Of a DNA stretch of 64,000 nt, positions 10,163 to 20,175 are shown one piece after another. The stretch lies in contig NZ_JACRSU010000001.1 of NCBI RefSeq assembly GCF_014384785.1, forward strand, positions 682,001-746,000. Direction: 5' to 3'. Numbering within the stretch: the first letter of the stretch is position 1; each line of letters opens with the position of its first letter. This DNA is from Congzhengia minquanensis. GTDB lineage: Bacteria; Bacillota; Clostridia; UBA1381; UBA9506. Made by a program: the position numbers and the translations under genes. The notes beneath the pieces are model-generated. The model saw only the letters and a list, made by a program, of their open reading frames with translations, did not search any database and was not told the origin of the DNA.

Positions 10163-10705
10163 TTACTTCGTGGCAAACGGCGCGCCCATAAGTGAAAGAA
10201 GTGTTCTTGCTTCTTCATCTGTGTGAGCCGTTGTTACCATGATTATATCCATACCTCTGATTTTGTCAATCTTGTCGTAGTCAATTTCGGGGAAAATCAA
10301 CTGTTCCTTAACGCCTACGCAATAGTTGCCGCGGCCGTCAAAGGAGTTGGGGTTGATTCCGCGGAAGTCTCTTACGCGCGGAAGCGCAACATTGAAGAAT
10401 CTGTCCAAAAATTCATACATCTTCTTGCCGCGAAGGGTTACCTTGCAGCCGATTGACATGCCTTCCCTGACTTTAAAGGAAGCCACAGATTTTCTTGCCT
10501 TTGTAATAATAGGCTTCTGGCCGGTAATCTGGGCCAGGTCGCTGACTGCGCCGTCTAACGCCTTTGCGTTGTCTTTCGCTTCGCCGCAGCCGATGTTTAT
10601 AACAATTTTTTCAAGCTTCGGAATCTGCATTACGCTTTTATAGGAATACTTTTCCATCAAAGCCGGCGCAACTTCCTTGCTGTATTTTTCCTGCAATCTT
10701 GCCAT
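10163..10705 (-). CDS. rplE: 50S ribosomal protein uL5
   Basis: 180 residues. [21 protein letters not shown] at the start, then [23 protein letters not shown] and the C-terminal [17 protein letters not shown]. It binds 5S rRNA and contacts the P-site tRNA. Standard position after rplX. Confidence 0.98.
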   Translation of the reverse strand: MARLQEKYSKEVAPALMEKYSYKSVMQIPKLEKIVINIGCGEAKDNAKALDGAVSDLAQITGQKPIITKARKSVASFKVREGMSIGCKVTLRGKKMYEFLDRFFNVALPRVRDFRGINPNSFDGRGNYCVGVKEQLIFPEIDYDKIDKIRGMDIIMVTTAHTDEEARTLLSLMGAPFATK

Positions 10706-10732
10706 CTGCTTTCTTTACCTCCTTTTGCAAAA

Positions 10733-11056
10733 TTAGTCGTTAAAGGTCTCTCCGCACTTTTTGCAGTAACGAACCGAGCTTCCGTCCTCTAACACCTTGC
10801 GGGCAGCTCTTGTTGCTTTTTTGCACTTTGAGCAAACCACCATCACGTTCGACGCGTCAATTGCAAGCTCCTGCTTTACAATACCGCCAACCTGACCCTG
10901 TGCTTTGGGCTTTACGTGCTTTGTTGCAACTGCAACCCCTTCAACAATGGTTTTGCCTTTCTTCGGCAGAACCTCAATTACTTTACCTTTTTTCCCTTTA
11001 TCTTTTCCGGAAATGACAACTACCTCGTCGCCGGATTTAATATTCATTTTTGCCAT
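10733..11056 (-). CDS. rplX: 50S ribosomal protein uL24 with zinc ribbon
   Basis: 107 residues. The N-terminal KOW motif is GDEVVVISGKDKGKKGKVIEV. The C terminus carries two CxxC pairs (CSKC and CKKC), a zinc ribbon not found in every uL24. It starts 50S assembly near the tunnel exit. Between rplN and rplE. Confidence 0.98.
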   Translation of the reverse strand: MAKMNIKSGDEVVVISGKDKGKKGKVIEVLPKKGKTIVEGVAVATKHVKPKAQGQVGGIVKQELAIDASNVMVVCSKCKKATRAARKVLEDGSSVRYCKKCGETFND

Positions 11057-11091
11057 TTTTCGGCTCCTCCTTCATTTAACTCGTTGAAAAT

Positions 11092-11460
11092 TTAGAGTAC
11101 CTCAGGCGCTAAAGAGAGAATTTTCATATATTCTTTTTCCCTCAGCTCTCTTGCAACAGGGCCGAATATACGCGTCCCTCTCGGGTTCTTGTCGTCTCTG
11201 ATGATAACGGCCGCATTTTCGTCAAACTTGATGTATGTCCCGTCATTACGCCTTACGCCGGAAACTGACCTTACGATGACTGCCTTAACGACATCACCTT
11301 TTTTAACCACTCCCCCGGGCGTTGACTTTTTAACAGAAGCAACAACCACATCGCCGATTGCCGCGTATCTTCTTTTAGAACCGCCCAATACTCTGATACA
11401 CATCAGTTCTTTTGCTCCGGTGTTATCCGCAACCTTCAAAAGCGTCTGCTGTTGAATCAT
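11092..11460 (-). CDS. rplN: 50S ribosomal protein uL14
   Basis: 122 residues, exact family length. [19 protein letters not shown] and [13 protein letters not shown] are the family signatures. It forms intersubunit bridges and is the docking site of the silencing factor RsfS. Between rpsQ and rplX. Confidence 0.98.
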   Translation of the reverse strand: MIQQQTLLKVADNTGAKELMCIRVLGGSKRRYAAIGDVVVASVKKSTPGGVVKKGDVVKAVIVRSVSGVRRNDGTYIKFDENAAVIIRDDKNPRGTRIFGPVARELREKEYMKILSLAPEVL

Positions 11461-11489
11461 ATTGGTTACCTCCGTTTCTTAAATATCAA

Positions 11490-11750
11490 TTATTGTGCTT
11501 TTTCCAAAATGCTAACCAGTCTCCATCTTTTGTCTTTCGAGATTGGCCTTGTTTCCATAACCAACACCTTGTCGCCGATTCCGCAGGAATTGTTTTCGTC
11601 GTGGGCTTTCAGCTTATAGGTTCTCTTTATGATTTTGCCGTAAAGAGGGTGTTTAACATTATATTCAATTGCAACGACGATGGTTTTGTCCATTTTGTCG
11701 CTGACAACCTTTCCGATTCTCTGTTTTCTGAAATTTCTCGTTTCTGCCAT
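11490..11750 (-). CDS. rpsQ: 30S ribosomal protein uS17
   Basis: 86 residues, an OB fold. [17 protein letters not shown] and the motif [20 protein letters not shown] identify it. It is a primary 16S rRNA binder. Between rpmC and rplN. Confidence 0.98.
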   Translation of the reverse strand: MAETRNFRKQRIGKVVSDKMDKTIVVAIEYNVKHPLYGKIIKRTYKLKAHDENNSCGIGDKVLVMETRPISKDKRWRLVSILEKAQ

Positions 11751-11776
11751 GATCTCACTCCTTTCAAAGCTTTAAT

Positions 11777-11971
11777 TTACTCTGCAAGCTTCCTCTCTGC
11801 CATAACTGTTTTAATCTTGGCAATGGTCTTTTTAACCTCGTGGATTCTCATTGGGTTATCCAGCTGATTTGTAGCATTCTGAAATCTTAAGTTAAAGAGT
11901 TCTTTCTTAAGGTCAGCGAGAGTAGTTTCAAGTTCTGTTCCGCTCAATTCGCGAATTTCGTTTACCTTCAT
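11777..11971 (-). CDS. rpmC: 50S ribosomal protein uL29
   Basis: A 64-residue helical hairpin: [15 protein letters not shown], then [19 protein letters not shown] and [15 protein letters not shown]. The ATG is chosen over a TTG one codon upstream, because GGAGGG then stands 9 nt away. The site overlaps the rplP stop. It sits at the tunnel exit, where trigger factor and SRP dock. Confidence 0.97.
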   Translation of the reverse strand: MKVNEIRELSGTELETTLADLKKELFNLRFQNATNQLDNPMRIHEVKKTIAKIKTVMAERKLAE

Positions 11972-11975
11972 CAAA

Positions 11976-12401
11976 TTAACCCTCCATTTCTTCAGCTTCG
12001 CGGGCTACAAACTTACATTTAATAGGAAGTTTGTGCATAGCAAGACGAAGTGCCTCTCTTGCAATATCCTCCGTAACGCCGTCAATCTCAAAGAGAATTC
12101 TGCCGGGTTTTACAACAGCCACCCAATATTCCGGTGAACCTTTACCGCTACCCATACGGGTTTCAGCCGGTTTCTCGGTTACGGGCTTGTCGGGGAATAT
12201 TTTAATCCAAACCTGGCCGCCTCTTTTGATGTAACGCGTCATTGCAATACGGGCAGCCTCAATCTGGTTGCTGGTAATCCAGGAAGACTCTAAAGCCTGC
12301 AGGCCGTAGCTTCCGTAGGTAACCTTGTTACCGCGTGTGGCAACGCCCTTCATTCTGCCGCGCATTACTCTTCTGTATTTTACTCTTTTCGGTAATAACA
12401 T
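11976..12401 (-). CDS. rplP: 50S ribosomal protein uL16
   Basis: 141 residues. [19 protein letters not shown], then [23 protein letters not shown]. It stabilises tRNA in the A site and helps shape the peptidyl transferase region. It starts only 3 bp after rpsC. Confidence 0.98.
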   Translation of the reverse strand: MLLPKRVKYRRVMRGRMKGVATRGNKVTYGSYGLQALESSWITSNQIEAARIAMTRYIKRGGQVWIKIFPDKPVTEKPAETRMGSGKGSPEYWVAVVKPGRILFEIDGVTEDIAREALRLAMHKLPIKCKFVAREAEEMEG

Positions 12402-12404
12402 GAC

Positions 12405-13061
12405 TTATTTACCTCCCTTATTCTTTTTGCTCTCGGGAAGGATTTCTCCTTTATAAATCCAGACTTTTACACCGATTTTACCATAGGTTGTGTTTGCTTC
12501 TGCAAAGCCGTAATCAATGTCGGCTCTTAAAGTCTGCAGCGGAATTGTGCCCTCGTGATAGTGCTCAGACCGCGCAATTTCTGCGCCGCCCAAACGGCCG
12601 GAGCAAGTTGTTTTAATACCCTTTGCACCCAGCTTCATAGCTCTGCCCATGGTGGATTTCATTGCTTTTCTGAAAGAAATCCTGCGCTCAAGCTGACCTG
12701 CAATGTTTTCTGCAACCAGCTGTGCATTCATGTCGGGCTGTTTTACTTCTTCAATGTTTAATGCAACACTTTTGCCCGTCATGGTCTCCAATTCTTTTTT
12801 AACCTTCTCGATTTCGCTGCCGCCTTTACCGATGATAATACCGGGCTTTGCAGCAAAGATGTTGATTTTAATTCTCTTTGCCGTACGTTCAATTTCAATT
12901 TTTGCAACGCCTGCGGCATACAGTTTTGCTTTTAAGAATTTTCTTAATTTATAGTCTTCAACCAGGTAATCGCCGAAATCACGGTCGTTTGCAAACCATT
13001 TCGAATCCCAGTCTTTAATGATACCAACTCTTAAACCGTGTGGATGTACTTTCTGTCCCAA
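12405..13061 (-). CDS. rpsC: 30S ribosomal protein uS3
   Basis: 218 residues. The KH domain holds [20 protein letters not shown]; the C-terminal domain holds [25 protein letters not shown]. It lines the mRNA entry tunnel and contributes to unwinding of mRNA. Between rplV and rplP. Confidence 0.98.
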   Translation of the reverse strand: MGQKVHPHGLRVGIIKDWDSKWFANDRDFGDYLVEDYKLRKFLKAKLYAAGVAKIEIERTAKRIKINIFAAKPGIIIGKGGSEIEKVKKELETMTGKSVALNIEEVKQPDMNAQLVAENIAGQLERRISFRKAMKSTMGRAMKLGAKGIKTTCSGRLGGAEIARSEHYHEGTIPLQTLRADIDYGFAEANTTYGKIGVKVWIYKGEILPESKKNKGGK

Positions 13062-13086
13062 ACTGAATCTACCTCCTTCTTAAAAA

Positions 13087-13428
13087 TTATTCCTGACCAA
13101 GCTCTTTTAACACGATGGTAATGTGGCTTGTTCTTTTTCTAATTCTGAACGCTCTGCCCTGTGCCCTGGGGCGGACTCTTTTCAGGGTCGGTCCCTGGTT
13201 TGCATAAACTTCTGCAACATAGAGGTTGTTTTTGTCCATGTTGTGGTTGTTTTCAGCGTTCGCTGCGGCCGAGTTCAGCAGTTTAATCAGCAGTTCGCTG
13301 GCTGCCTTCGGCGTATTTTTCAAAATGCCCATTGCTTCGCCCACGGGCTTATTCCGAATCATATCGATTACGATTTTAACTTTTCTGGATGAAATCCGAG
13401 CGTAACTAAGTTTTGCTCTCGCTTCCAC
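13087..13428 (-). CDS. rplV: 50S ribosomal protein uL22
   Basis: 113 residues. [20 protein letters not shown] and the C-terminal hairpin [20 protein letters not shown], which lines the exit tunnel and is a known site of macrolide resistance changes. The start is a GTG, 6 nt after GAGGAG; no better ATG exists in frame. Between rpsS and rpsC. Confidence 0.97.
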   Translation of the reverse strand: MEARAKLSYARISSRKVKIVIDMIRNKPVGEAMGILKNTPKAASELLIKLLNSAAANAENNHNMDKNNLYVAEVYANQGPTLKRVRPRAQGRAFRIRKRTSHITIVLKELGQE

Positions 13429-13458
13429 TAGTGACTCCTCCTCTCTTAAAAGGAAATA

Positions 13459-13734
13459 TTATTTGCCGCTTGTTTTATTTCCGGCATGACCTTTAAATGT
13501 TCTTGTCGGTGCAAATTCACCAAGCTTGTGACCAACCATATCTTCCGATATAAACACCGGCACGTGTTTTCTGCCGTCGTGTACTGCGATGGTATGTCCT
13601 ACCATTTCAGGGAAAATGGTTGAGCTTCTCGACCATGTCTTTAAAACTCTTTTTTCGTTGGCTTCGTTCATCTTAATAATTCTTGCCAAAAGTTTTTCCT
13701 GCACGAAAGGTCCTTTTTTAATCGATCTACCCAT
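13459..13734 (-). CDS. rpsS: 30S ribosomal protein uS19
   Basis: 91 residues. The start is at [10 protein letters not shown], 20 codons inside the longer open frame, because AAGGAGG stands just before it. [23 protein letters not shown] and GEFAPTRTF are the family signatures. It forms the 30S head beside uS13. A GC-rich hairpin lies upstream of its binding site. Confidence 0.97.
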   Translation of the reverse strand: MGRSIKKGPFVQEKLLARIIKMNEANEKRVLKTWSRSSTIFPEMVGHTIAVHDGRKHVPVFISEDMVGHKLGEFAPTRTFKGHAGNKTSGK

Positions 13735-13758
13735 CTTAATCCTCCTTCGCCGAAGATT

Positions 13759-13780
13759 TCCCGGGGGACTTGCCCCGGGA
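13759..13780 (-). promoter_or_regulatory. GC-rich hairpin in the rplB-rpsS spacer
   Basis: An 8-bp perfect stem (TCCCGGGG with CCCCGGGA) and a 6-nt loop in the 63-bp spacer. No U tract follows, so it is not a terminator. It could protect or set the relative expression of the mRNA parts; this is inference. Confidence 0.5.
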
Positions 13781-13797
13781 CTTTTCCGTTCCAAACA

Positions 13798-14631
13798 TTA
13801 TTTATCGTTTCTTCTCTTTACAATGAACTTGTCATTTAAGTTCTTTTTCTTTCTGGTCTTCAGGCCCAAAGCCGGTTTACCCCAGGGGGTAACAGGTCCC
13901 GGACGTCCAACAGGGGACTTACCTTCACCACCGCCGTGGGGATGGTCGCAGGGGTTCATTACGGAACCTCTCACCGTCGGTCTCCAGCCCATGTGGCGTT
14001 TTCTGCCGGCCTTACCAATGGAAACGTTCTCGTGGTCTAAGTTGCCGACCTGGCCGATGGTTGCCATGCAGTTCATTGCAATCAGGCGAACTTCGCCGGA
14101 GGGAAGCCGAACCTGTGAATATTTATCTTCTTTTGCCATGAGCTGTGCGCTTGCGCCTGCTGTGCGGACAAGCTGACCGCCCTTGCCGGGACGCAGCTCA
14201 ATGTTGTGAATCAGCGTACCAACGGGAATGTTTGCAATGTGCATTGCATTGCCCGGCTTAATGTCTGCGCCTTCAGGGTTGGTAACAATTTTTGTTCCGT
14301 CTGTTACGCCTAAGGGTGCTAAGATGTATCTTCTTTCGCCGTCTTCATACTCTACCAATGCAATATTGGCAGACCTATTAGGATCATATTCAACACCAAT
14401 TACGGTAGCTGTTCCAATTTTGTTTCTTTTAAAATCAATTACTCTGTATTTTCTTCTGTTGCCGCCGCCTCTGTGACGAACGGTAATTCTGCCATAGCTG
14501 TTCCTGCCGCCGGTCTTGTTCATGGGCTCAAGCAGAGAGCGTTCCGGTTCTGTCTTTGTAATTTCATCAAAGGTGGAAACCGTCATGAATCTTCTTGCCG
14601 GAGACGTAGGATTATATTTTTTTATCGGCAT
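13798..14631 (-). CDS. rplB: 50S ribosomal protein uL2
   Basis: 277 residues. [20 protein letters not shown] at the N-terminal side and the C-terminal [16 protein letters not shown], whose histidine is close to the peptidyl transferase centre. Essential for subunit association. Between rplW and rpsS. Confidence 0.98.
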   Translation of the reverse strand: MPIKKYNPTSPARRFMTVSTFDEITKTEPERSLLEPMNKTGGRNSYGRITVRHRGGGNRRKYRVIDFKRNKIGTATVIGVEYDPNRSANIALVEYEDGERRYILAPLGVTDGTKIVTNPEGADIKPGNAMHIANIPVGTLIHNIELRPGKGGQLVRTAGASAQLMAKEDKYSQVRLPSGEVRLIAMNCMATIGQVGNLDHENVSIGKAGRKRHMGWRPTVRGSVMNPCDHPHGGGEGKSPVGRPGPVTPWGKPALGLKTRKKKNLNDKFIVKRRNDK

Positions 14632-14661
14632 CTACGTTCACTCCTTAATACAAATAGTTAA

Positions 14662-14955
14662 TTAAACCATGCTCTCAAAGAATTCAATGGTTTTGCTGTC
14701 CTCGGTGAGCTTTACGACAGCCTTTTTATAGGCAGCGCGTCTGCCTTCATTTCTGCCCATTCTCTTCATTTTGCCGTCCATGTTAATGGTGGTAACCTTT
14801 GAAACCTTCACGTCGAAAATTTCTTCAACAGCCTTTTTAATTTCAATTTTGTTGGCGTCGGTTGCCACTTTGAACGTATATTTCTTGTCTGCCAGCATAT
14901 CCATGCTGTTTTCTGTAATGACGGGCTTTAAAATAATATCGTAAGAGCTTTTCAT
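14662..14955 (-). CDS. rplW: 50S ribosomal protein uL23
   Basis: 97 residues. [26 protein letters not shown] is the family start, followed by [21 protein letters not shown]. It is the main docking site of trigger factor and SRP at the tunnel exit. Its first base overlaps the rplD stop codon (TAATG), suggesting coupled translation. Confidence 0.98.
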   Translation of the reverse strand: MKSSYDIILKPVITENSMDMLADKKYTFKVATDANKIEIKKAVEEIFDVKVSKVTTINMDGKMKRMGRNEGRRAAYKKAVVKLTEDSKTIEFFESMV

Positions 14956-15578
14956 TACGCATACACCTCCCCTAATTTGTCGGCGGCGTCTTTTGCTAAA
15001 ATAACTTTTTTATACTTTAACACTTCATACACGTTGAGCATTCCAACGTAAGACACGCAGACTCCGGGAATGTTCTTAGCCGAAAGATAAACCTTTTCGT
15101 CTTTGTCGGCAAGAACAATCAATGTTTTTTCAGAAACCTCCAGGTTTTTGAGCATATTTACGATTGCTTTTGTTTTAATTTCCTCAACCGCAATGCTGTC
15201 TAAAAGGAGCATTTCATTGTCCGCAAGCTTTGCAGAAAGCGCGCTGCGCATTGCAAGCTGCTTAATCTTTTTGTTCACGCTTGTTCTGTAGCTTCTCGGC
15301 TTCGGCGCAAAAACCACGCCGCCGCCTGTCCACTGCGGGCTTCTGATAGAACCTTGCCTTGCACGGCCTGTTCCCTTTTGGCGCCACGGCTTAATGCCGC
15401 CGCCGCGAACTTCCGCACGGGTTAAAGCGCTCTGTGTGCCCTGCCTCTGATTGCCGAGGTAGCTGACTACTACTGTATGCATAGCCGTTTTATTCGGTTC
15501 AATTCCGAACACCGCGTCGTTTAAAGCGCAGTTTCCGACTTCTTTACCTTCCATATTAAATAATTTCGCGTTAGGCAT
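14955..15578 (-). CDS. rplD: 50S ribosomal protein uL4
   Basis: 207 residues. The tunnel loop region [30 protein letters not shown] is partly quoted by its key residues; it is full length and typical. It binds 23S rRNA; in gamma-proteobacteria it also represses the S10 operon through the leader, but this is not shown for this lineage. Shares one base with rplW. Confidence 0.98.
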   Translation of the reverse strand: MPNAKLFNMEGKEVGNCALNDAVFGIEPNKTAMHTVVVSYLGNQRQGTQSALTRAEVRGGGIKPWRQKGTGRARQGSIRSPQWTGGGVVFAPKPRSYRTSVNKKIKQLAMRSALSAKLADNEMLLLDSIAVEEIKTKAIVNMLKNLEVSEKTLIVLADKDEKVYLSAKNIPGVCVSYVGMLNVYEVLKYKKVILAKDAADKLGEVYA

Positions 15579-15607
15579 TTCACTTCCTCCTTTCGTATCC
15601 GTTCTTG

Positions 15608-16237
15608 TTATGCCTTAACAGAATCTTTGATGATAACCATGCCGCCTTTGGGGCCTGGGATTGCGCCTTTGATTGCTAAAACGTTCTTCTCTGCGTCAAC
15701 CAAAACGACTTCAAGATTCTGAATTGTTACTTTTTCAACGCCCAGGTGACCGGCAAGCTTTTTGCCTTTCATAACACGGGACGGTGTAGAACATGCGCCC
15801 AGCGAGCCCGGGCCTCTGTGGTAACCGGAACCGTGGGTCATGGGACCTCTGTGCGCGCCCCAGCGTTTAATCGGGCCGGCATAACCTTTACCCTTTGTGA
15901 TGCCGGTTACGTCAACCGCATCACCGGCAGCGAATACGTCCGCCTTAATTTCATCGCCGACATTCATTTCGGAGGAATTGTCGAGTTTGAGCTCGCGGAG
16001 ATATTTCATATATCCCGTTCCTGCCTTTTTAAAATGTCCCTGCATTGCTTTCGGCGTATGCTTTTCTTTCTTTTCGCCGAAACCAACCTGAACAGCCTCA
16101 TAACCGTCGCTGTCCACTGTTTTTTTCTGGATTACCCTGCACGGGCCTGCTTCAACAACGGTAACGGGAATTAAAACGCCGTTTTCGCCGAAAAGCTGCG
16201 TCATGCCGAGCTTTTTGCCTAAAATCGCTTTCTTCAT
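15608..16237 (-). CDS. rplC: 50S ribosomal protein uL3
   Basis: 209 residues. [16 protein letters not shown] is the start, [20 protein letters not shown] the loop that reaches towards the peptidyl transferase centre. It is one of the two proteins that start 50S assembly. The 137-bp spacer to rpsJ has no gene. Confidence 0.98.
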   Translation of the reverse strand: MKKAILGKKLGMTQLFGENGVLIPVTVVEAGPCRVIQKKTVDSDGYEAVQVGFGEKKEKHTPKAMQGHFKKAGTGYMKYLRELKLDNSSEMNVGDEIKADVFAAGDAVDVTGITKGKGYAGPIKRWGAHRGPMTHGSGYHRGPGSLGACSTPSRVMKGKKLAGHLGVEKVTIQNLEVVLVDAEKNVLAIKGAIPGPKGGMVIIKDSVKA

Positions 16238-16374
16238 AAAAGCACCTCCAATTTTTGGTTATTGGTTCGTCCAATTGCCAGACGAACATGACCCGCCGCG
16301 TCGCTGAAAAGAATGCGGCAGTGCCTTTTTTCAAGCCGCTTTGCAGCTTGCCCAAGCGTAAATTTGCGAAACGC

Positions 16375-16689
16375 TTAGTTCTTTATCTCAATGTCAACAC
16401 CTGCGGGCAGCTCAATTCTCATAAGAGCGTCAACCGTTTTCGGTGTAGGCAGCAAGATTTCAATTAACCGTTTGTGAGTTCTCATCTCAAACTGTTCTCT
16501 CGAGTCCTTATACTTGTGAACAGCACGGAGAATGGTTACGATTTCCTTCTTTGTGGGAAGGGGAATCGGGCCTGATACCTTTGCTCCGTTTCTTCTTGCT
16601 GTTTCCACAATTTTTTCTGCGGACTGGTCTAACAACACGTGGTCGTAAGATTTGAGTCTGATTCTCATTTTCTGGCTTGCCTGTGCCAT
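16375..16689 (-). CDS. rpsJ: 30S ribosomal protein uS10
   Basis: 104 residues. [37 protein letters not shown] and [20 protein letters not shown] are diagnostic. It belongs to the 30S head; the family member NusE also works in antitermination. First gene of the whole operon, behind a long leader. Confidence 0.98.
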   Translation of the reverse strand: MAQASQKMRIRLKSYDHVLLDQSAEKIVETARRNGAKVSGPIPLPTKKEIVTILRAVHKYKDSREQFEMRTHKRLIEILLPTPKTVDALMRIELPAGVDIEIKN

Positions 16690-16998
16690 TTGTGTTTCCT
16701 CCTTAAATCAAATTTTTGTCTGTGATGGAACGACGTTTTCTAAGACACCGAGCCGGGCGTTTAGCGCCTGCTCATAAATAATGCCGAAAACCAAATCGGT
16801 CTCCGGGTCTTAAAAATGCTCAATCTGCACAAACGGACACACGCTCAGGGCACAACTACCCTTAAGCGCCTCTTTTGTAATAAGTAAGCCGTTTTGCGTA
16901 TGACTGTCGCCCGGTTTCATGAATCGGACATTCTCCATGGAAAAACCCGCTTATTTGTGCGCGGCAACCTCCCACTTCCTCGTATGCCATGTCACAGC
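16690..16998 (-). promoter_or_regulatory. long untranslated leader of the S10 operon
   Basis: About 300 nt lie between the promoter and rpsJ and contain no convincing gene. Several small inverted segments are visible in the minus strand, for example CCGC with GCGG around 16957, an imperfect ACGCT/GGG-type stem around 16850-16880, and GGCG with CGCC near 16760. A leader of this length points to regulation, perhaps by a ribosomal protein, but no terminator with a U tract is seen and the mechanism is unknown. Confidence 0.5.
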
Positions 16999-17004
16999 CC
17001 TTAT

Positions 17005-17034
17005 ATTATACTATAATTCTTAGCATTATTGCAA
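17005..17034 (-). promoter_or_regulatory. sigma-A promoter of the S10 operon
   Basis: Minus strand TTGCAA, 18-bp spacer, perfect TATAAT. It lies about 315 bp before rpsJ and is the only strong promoter seen for the whole ribosomal cluster. The rest of the stretch up to 17152 shows only an imperfect inverted repeat (about 17112-17140) without a U tract. Confidence 0.8.
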
Positions 17035-17152
17035 GTTTTTTCTCGGAAAACCGAAAAAAATATATACCAAAATTTTTCATGTATTACGCCAGTATATTTG
17101 TGCATATTTTACCACTGCCGCAGGCGCCTGAAAAAACGCCCGCGGCTCCAGG

Positions 17153-17428
17153 TCAGTTTAGAATGTTGAAATACTTTAAAAGGCAAATGCAGTCTTTAAA
17201 TGCCTGCTGGTAGAGAAACGCTCCCTCTCGCTCCAAGCGTAAACTGAATATTTCTACCCGTTTCATAATAAACGAGTAGTCCTCCTCGTCAAATTTCTTT
17301 TCAAGCTCGCGTTGCGCTTGTTCACATTGCAGCTCTAACTTAGTACAAGTTTCTGTTTGTTGAAACGCGCGCAGCGCGCTTTCCATAATATACACCATCT
17401 GTTCCGCCGACTCGCCCGTATCCATCAT
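17153..17428 (-). CDS. hypothetical small helical protein
   Basis: 91 residues, mostly charged helix. The central part (CEQAQRELEKKFDEEDYSFI) reads like a coiled coil, and the end is FLYQQAFKDCICLLKYF, a pattern I have seen at the end of small Clostridia proteins but cannot assign to a named family. GGAGG stands 7 nt before the first of two adjacent ATG codons. It is on the same strand as the ribosomal operon but ahead of its promoter. No function is proposed. Confidence 0.65.
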   Translation of the reverse strand: MMDTGESAEQMVYIMESALRAFQQTETCTKLELQCEQAQRELEKKFDEEDYSFIMKRVEIFSLRLEREGAFLYQQAFKDCICLLKYFNILN

Positions 17429-17529
17429 TATAACACCTCCTTTCTATACTTTTGCTCACTTTCAATACACTACTATAGCACCCAATTAAAAAAAATGTTT
17501 ACGGTACACCCTAACAGGCGTAAAAAAAT

Positions 17530-17558
17530 TTGAAACTCACCTTCTCCTATGATATAAT
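17530..17558 (+). promoter_or_regulatory. sigma-A promoter of the pseudouridine synthase gene
   Basis: TTGAAA, 17-bp spacer, TATAAT, about 30 bp before the start codon. It probably also drives the genes downstream as far as the terminator behind mtnN. Confidence 0.8.
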
Positions 17559-17587
17559 AGTATTATTACATAAAAAAGGAAATCAAA

Positions 17588-18550
17588 ATGAAACAATTCA
17601 CCATAACAAAAAACGACGCAGGCCAACGGCTGGACAAATATTTAATTAAAACCTTAAAAACCATGCCCAAAAGCCTGGTGTATAAATCCCTGCGGAAAAA
17701 GAAAGTGAAAATTAACGGCAAACGTATTACCGACGGCGGGCTTATGCTGTATGAGGGCGACGTTTTGGAGGCCTACATAAACGACGAGTTTTTTGAGCTG
17801 AAAGACAGCGAAAACGAATTTCTGCTCCTCACCTCCGCCTCCTTAGACATTGTGTATGAGGACGAAAACATTCTTTTGGCAAACAAACCCCAGGGCTTAA
17901 GCGTTCACTCTGACGAAACCGGCTCGCCGGACACGCTGATTAACCGCATTCAAAAATATTTGTACGACAAGGGCGAATATGACCCAGGGCAAGACCGCAC
18001 CTTTGCCCCTGCCCTGGCCCACCGCATTGACCGCAACACACAGGGGCTTGTTTTAGCGGCAAAAAACGCCGAGGCCCTGCGGGTGCTGTGCGAAAAAATA
18101 AAACAAAAGGAAATTAAAAAATATTACCTTTGCATTGTCTGCGGCCATCTTCCTGAACCAAGCGCAACCTTAAGGGCTTATCACAGGAAAGACGAAACCA
18201 CAAAACAGGCCAAAATATTTGACCGCCCCGCTCCCGGCGCAAAAGAGATTATCACAAAATATAAAGTGGTAAAACGTTTCAAAAACCACGACCTGGCGGA
18301 GGTGCTGCTTGTCACAGGCCGCACCCACCAAATCCGCGCTCACATGGCCCATATCGGTCATCCCCTTTTCGGTGACGGCAAATATGGCCGGCCGGACAAA
18401 ACCCTTTCACAAACCCGCCAGGCGCTCATTGCATATAAAATTCGGTTTGATTTTCAAACCGACGCAGGCGTTCTTTCCTATTTAAAAGGAATGGAGCTGA
18501 AAGTGAAAAACCCCGTGCTTTGTGAAGCTGACATAGAAAACCAACTGTAG
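17588..18550 (+). CDS. RluA-family pseudouridine synthase
   Basis: 320 residues. An S4 RNA-binding domain occupies about residues 12-70 (GQRLDKYLIKTL, KKKVKINGKR). The catalytic domain has HRIDRNTQGLVL with the catalytic Asp148, and GRTHQIRAHMAHIGHPLFGD. It isomerises uridine to pseudouridine in rRNA or tRNA; which base is modified cannot be told from sequence (RluC/RluD-like). AAAGGA precedes the ATG. It is followed after 11 bp by the aldo/keto reductase. Confidence 0.93.
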   Translation: MKQFTITKNDAGQRLDKYLIKTLKTMPKSLVYKSLRKKKVKINGKRITDGGLMLYEGDVLEAYINDEFFELKDSENEFLLLTSASLDIVYEDENILLANKPQGLSVHSDETGSPDTLINRIQKYLYDKGEYDPGQDRTFAPALAHRIDRNTQGLVLAAKNAEALRVLCEKIKQKEIKKYYLCIVCGHLPEPSATLRAYHRKDETTKQAKIFDRPAPGAKEIITKYKVVKRFKNHDLAEVLLVTGRTHQIRAHMAHIGHPLFGDGKYGRPDKTLSQTRQALIAYKIRFDFQTDAGVLSYLKGMELKVKNPVLCEADIENQL

Positions 18551-18561
18551 GAGGATTTAAA

Positions 18562-19695
18562 ATGGAAAAAAGAACATTTCAAAACTTAGACGTGGAAAGC
18601 TCGTTGTTGGGCTTTGGCTGCATGCGCTTTCCCTTAGACAAAAACGGCAAAATCGACGAGCCCCTGGCAGAACAAATGATGGATGACGCCATGGCCGCAG
18701 GCGTTACATACTACGACACGGCGGTGCCCTATCACGAGGGCAGCAGCGAACCGTTTGTAGGCCGCGTTTTAGAAAAATATCCCAGGGAGTCTTACCTTTT
18801 GGCAACCAAGCTTCCCTGCTGGGACGTAAACGACAAATCCGACGTGCGCAGGCTGTTCGACATGCAGATGAAAAAACTGAACAAAGACTATTTCGACTTT
18901 TACCTGCTCCACGCTCTGGATTTGGGCCGTTTCCGCAAAATGCGGGACTTAGGCGTAATTGAAGAATGTGAAAAGCTGAAAGCCGAGGGAAAAATCCGCT
19001 TTTTGGGCTTTTCGTTTCATGATAATTACGAAGCTTTTGAAGAAATGATTACTTACAAAAAGTGGGATTTCTGCCAGCTGCAAATTAACTATATGGACCA
19101 AAACGACCAGGCGGGCTTAAAGGGATTGAGACTTGCAGAAAGCTTAGGAATTCCGGTTATCGTAATGGAACCGGTAAAAGGCGGTCAGCTTGCCGTACTT
19201 CCCGATGATGTAAAAGCTCCCTTTGAAAAAATAGACAGCTCGAAAACCCCTTCATCCTGGGCGCTTCGCTGGGTTGCCTCACAGCCCAACGTGAAAGTAA
19301 TTTTAAGCGGCATGTCTACTCCTGCACAGGTGTCAGACAATTTAAACACCTTCACCAATTTTAAGCCCCTCACACAAGAGGAGTTTGCGGCGGTGGACGA
19401 GGTAATGCACAACTTAAAAGCCCGGGTGAAAAACGGCTGCACCGCGTGCCGCTACTGCATGCCCTGCCCCGCCGGGGTGGACATTCCCGGAAACTTTGCC
19501 CATTGGAACGGCTACGGCATGTATGAAAATCGGGATACCGCCCTCCGCGGCTGGAAAAACAATATGCCAGAGGAAAAACAGGCCAAAAACTGCATTGGCT
19601 GCGGCAAGTGCGAAACCGTCTGTCCCCAGCAGCTGCACATCCGTGAAGACTTAAAACAGGTGCAGGCTACGTTTGACGGGCTGTTAAAGGAGTAA
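18562..19695 (+). CDS. aldo/keto reductase with C-terminal 4Fe-4S domain
   Basis: 377 residues. The TIM barrel of the aldo/keto reductase fold (about 1-280) has the catalytic pattern YYDTAVPYHEG, LATKLP and DFYLLHAL. The C-terminal part holds cysteine clusters CTACRYCMPCPAGVDIP and CIGCGKCETVCP, so two iron-sulfur clusters or a ferredoxin-like module are likely. Such proteins are common in anaerobes; substrate unknown. The iron-sulfur tail suggests electron transfer with ferredoxin rather than NAD(P)H alone. GGAGG precedes the ATG; luxS starts 3 bp downstream. Confidence 0.93.
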   Translation: MEKRTFQNLDVESSLLGFGCMRFPLDKNGKIDEPLAEQMMDDAMAAGVTYYDTAVPYHEGSSEPFVGRVLEKYPRESYLLATKLPCWDVNDKSDVRRLFDMQMKKLNKDYFDFYLLHALDLGRFRKMRDLGVIEECEKLKAEGKIRFLGFSFHDNYEAFEEMITYKKWDFCQLQINYMDQNDQAGLKGLRLAESLGIPVIVMEPVKGGQLAVLPDDVKAPFEKIDSSKTPSSWALRWVASQPNVKVILSGMSTPAQVSDNLNTFTNFKPLTQEEFAAVDEVMHNLKARVKNGCTACRYCMPCPAGVDIPGNFAHWNGYGMYENRDTALRGWKNNMPEEKQAKNCIGCGKCETVCPQQLHIREDLKQVQATFDGLLKE

Positions 19696-19698
19696 GCA

Positions 19699-20175
19699 AT
19701 GAAACACATAAAAAAAATTGCAAGTTTTGAGGCCGACCACAGGTTTATCACCCCGGGAATTTATGTTTCCCGCACCGACGGTGACATCACCACCTACGAC
19801 CTGCGCACCAGAAAGCCCAACTGCGGCGACTATATGGACAACCGCACAATGCATTCAGTTGAACATCTGTTTGCCACCTATGTGCGGAACTCAGAAATTG
19901 CCGAAAACGTGGTCTATTTTGGCCCCATGGGCTGTCAAACTGGGTTTTATCTGCTGGTGAGAAACGCAGACAACGAAACGGTGCGCTGGGTGGTTTTGGA
20001 AACGCTGAAAAAAATTGCGTCCCACACAGGTGAAATGTTTGGAAACAGCGAAATTGAGTGCGGAAACTTTCGCAATCTAAGCGTGGAAGATGCACAGCGC
20101 GAATGTGCGCGCTTTTTAGAAGATTTAAAAAACGACCGGAATAATTTTGAATATCCAAAGGGGGACCAAAAATGA
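19699..20175 (+). CDS. luxS: S-ribosylhomocysteine lyase
   Basis: 158 residues. The metal motif HSVEH (H52, E55, H56), the catalytic Cys in GPMGCQTGFYL and the third metal ligand in IECGNF are all present. It splits S-ribosylhomocysteine into homocysteine and DPD, the precursor of autoinducer AI-2. The stop overlaps the mtnN start by 4 bp, so the two consecutive steps of the activated methyl cycle are made together. The order is reversed relative to the reaction order. Confidence 0.97.
   Translation: MKHIKKIASFEADHRFITPGIYVSRTDGDITTYDLRTRKPNCGDYMDNRTMHSVEHLFATYVRNSEIAENVVYFGPMGCQTGFYLLVRNADNETVRWVVLETLKKIASHTGEMFGNSEIECGNFRNLSVEDAQRECARFLEDLKNDRNNFEYPKGDQK

Noticed and set aside
17112..17140. 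Possible terminator behind the small gene at 17153
   Set aside because: The inverted repeat has a mismatch and a T-rich loop but no U tract after the stem on the minus strand.
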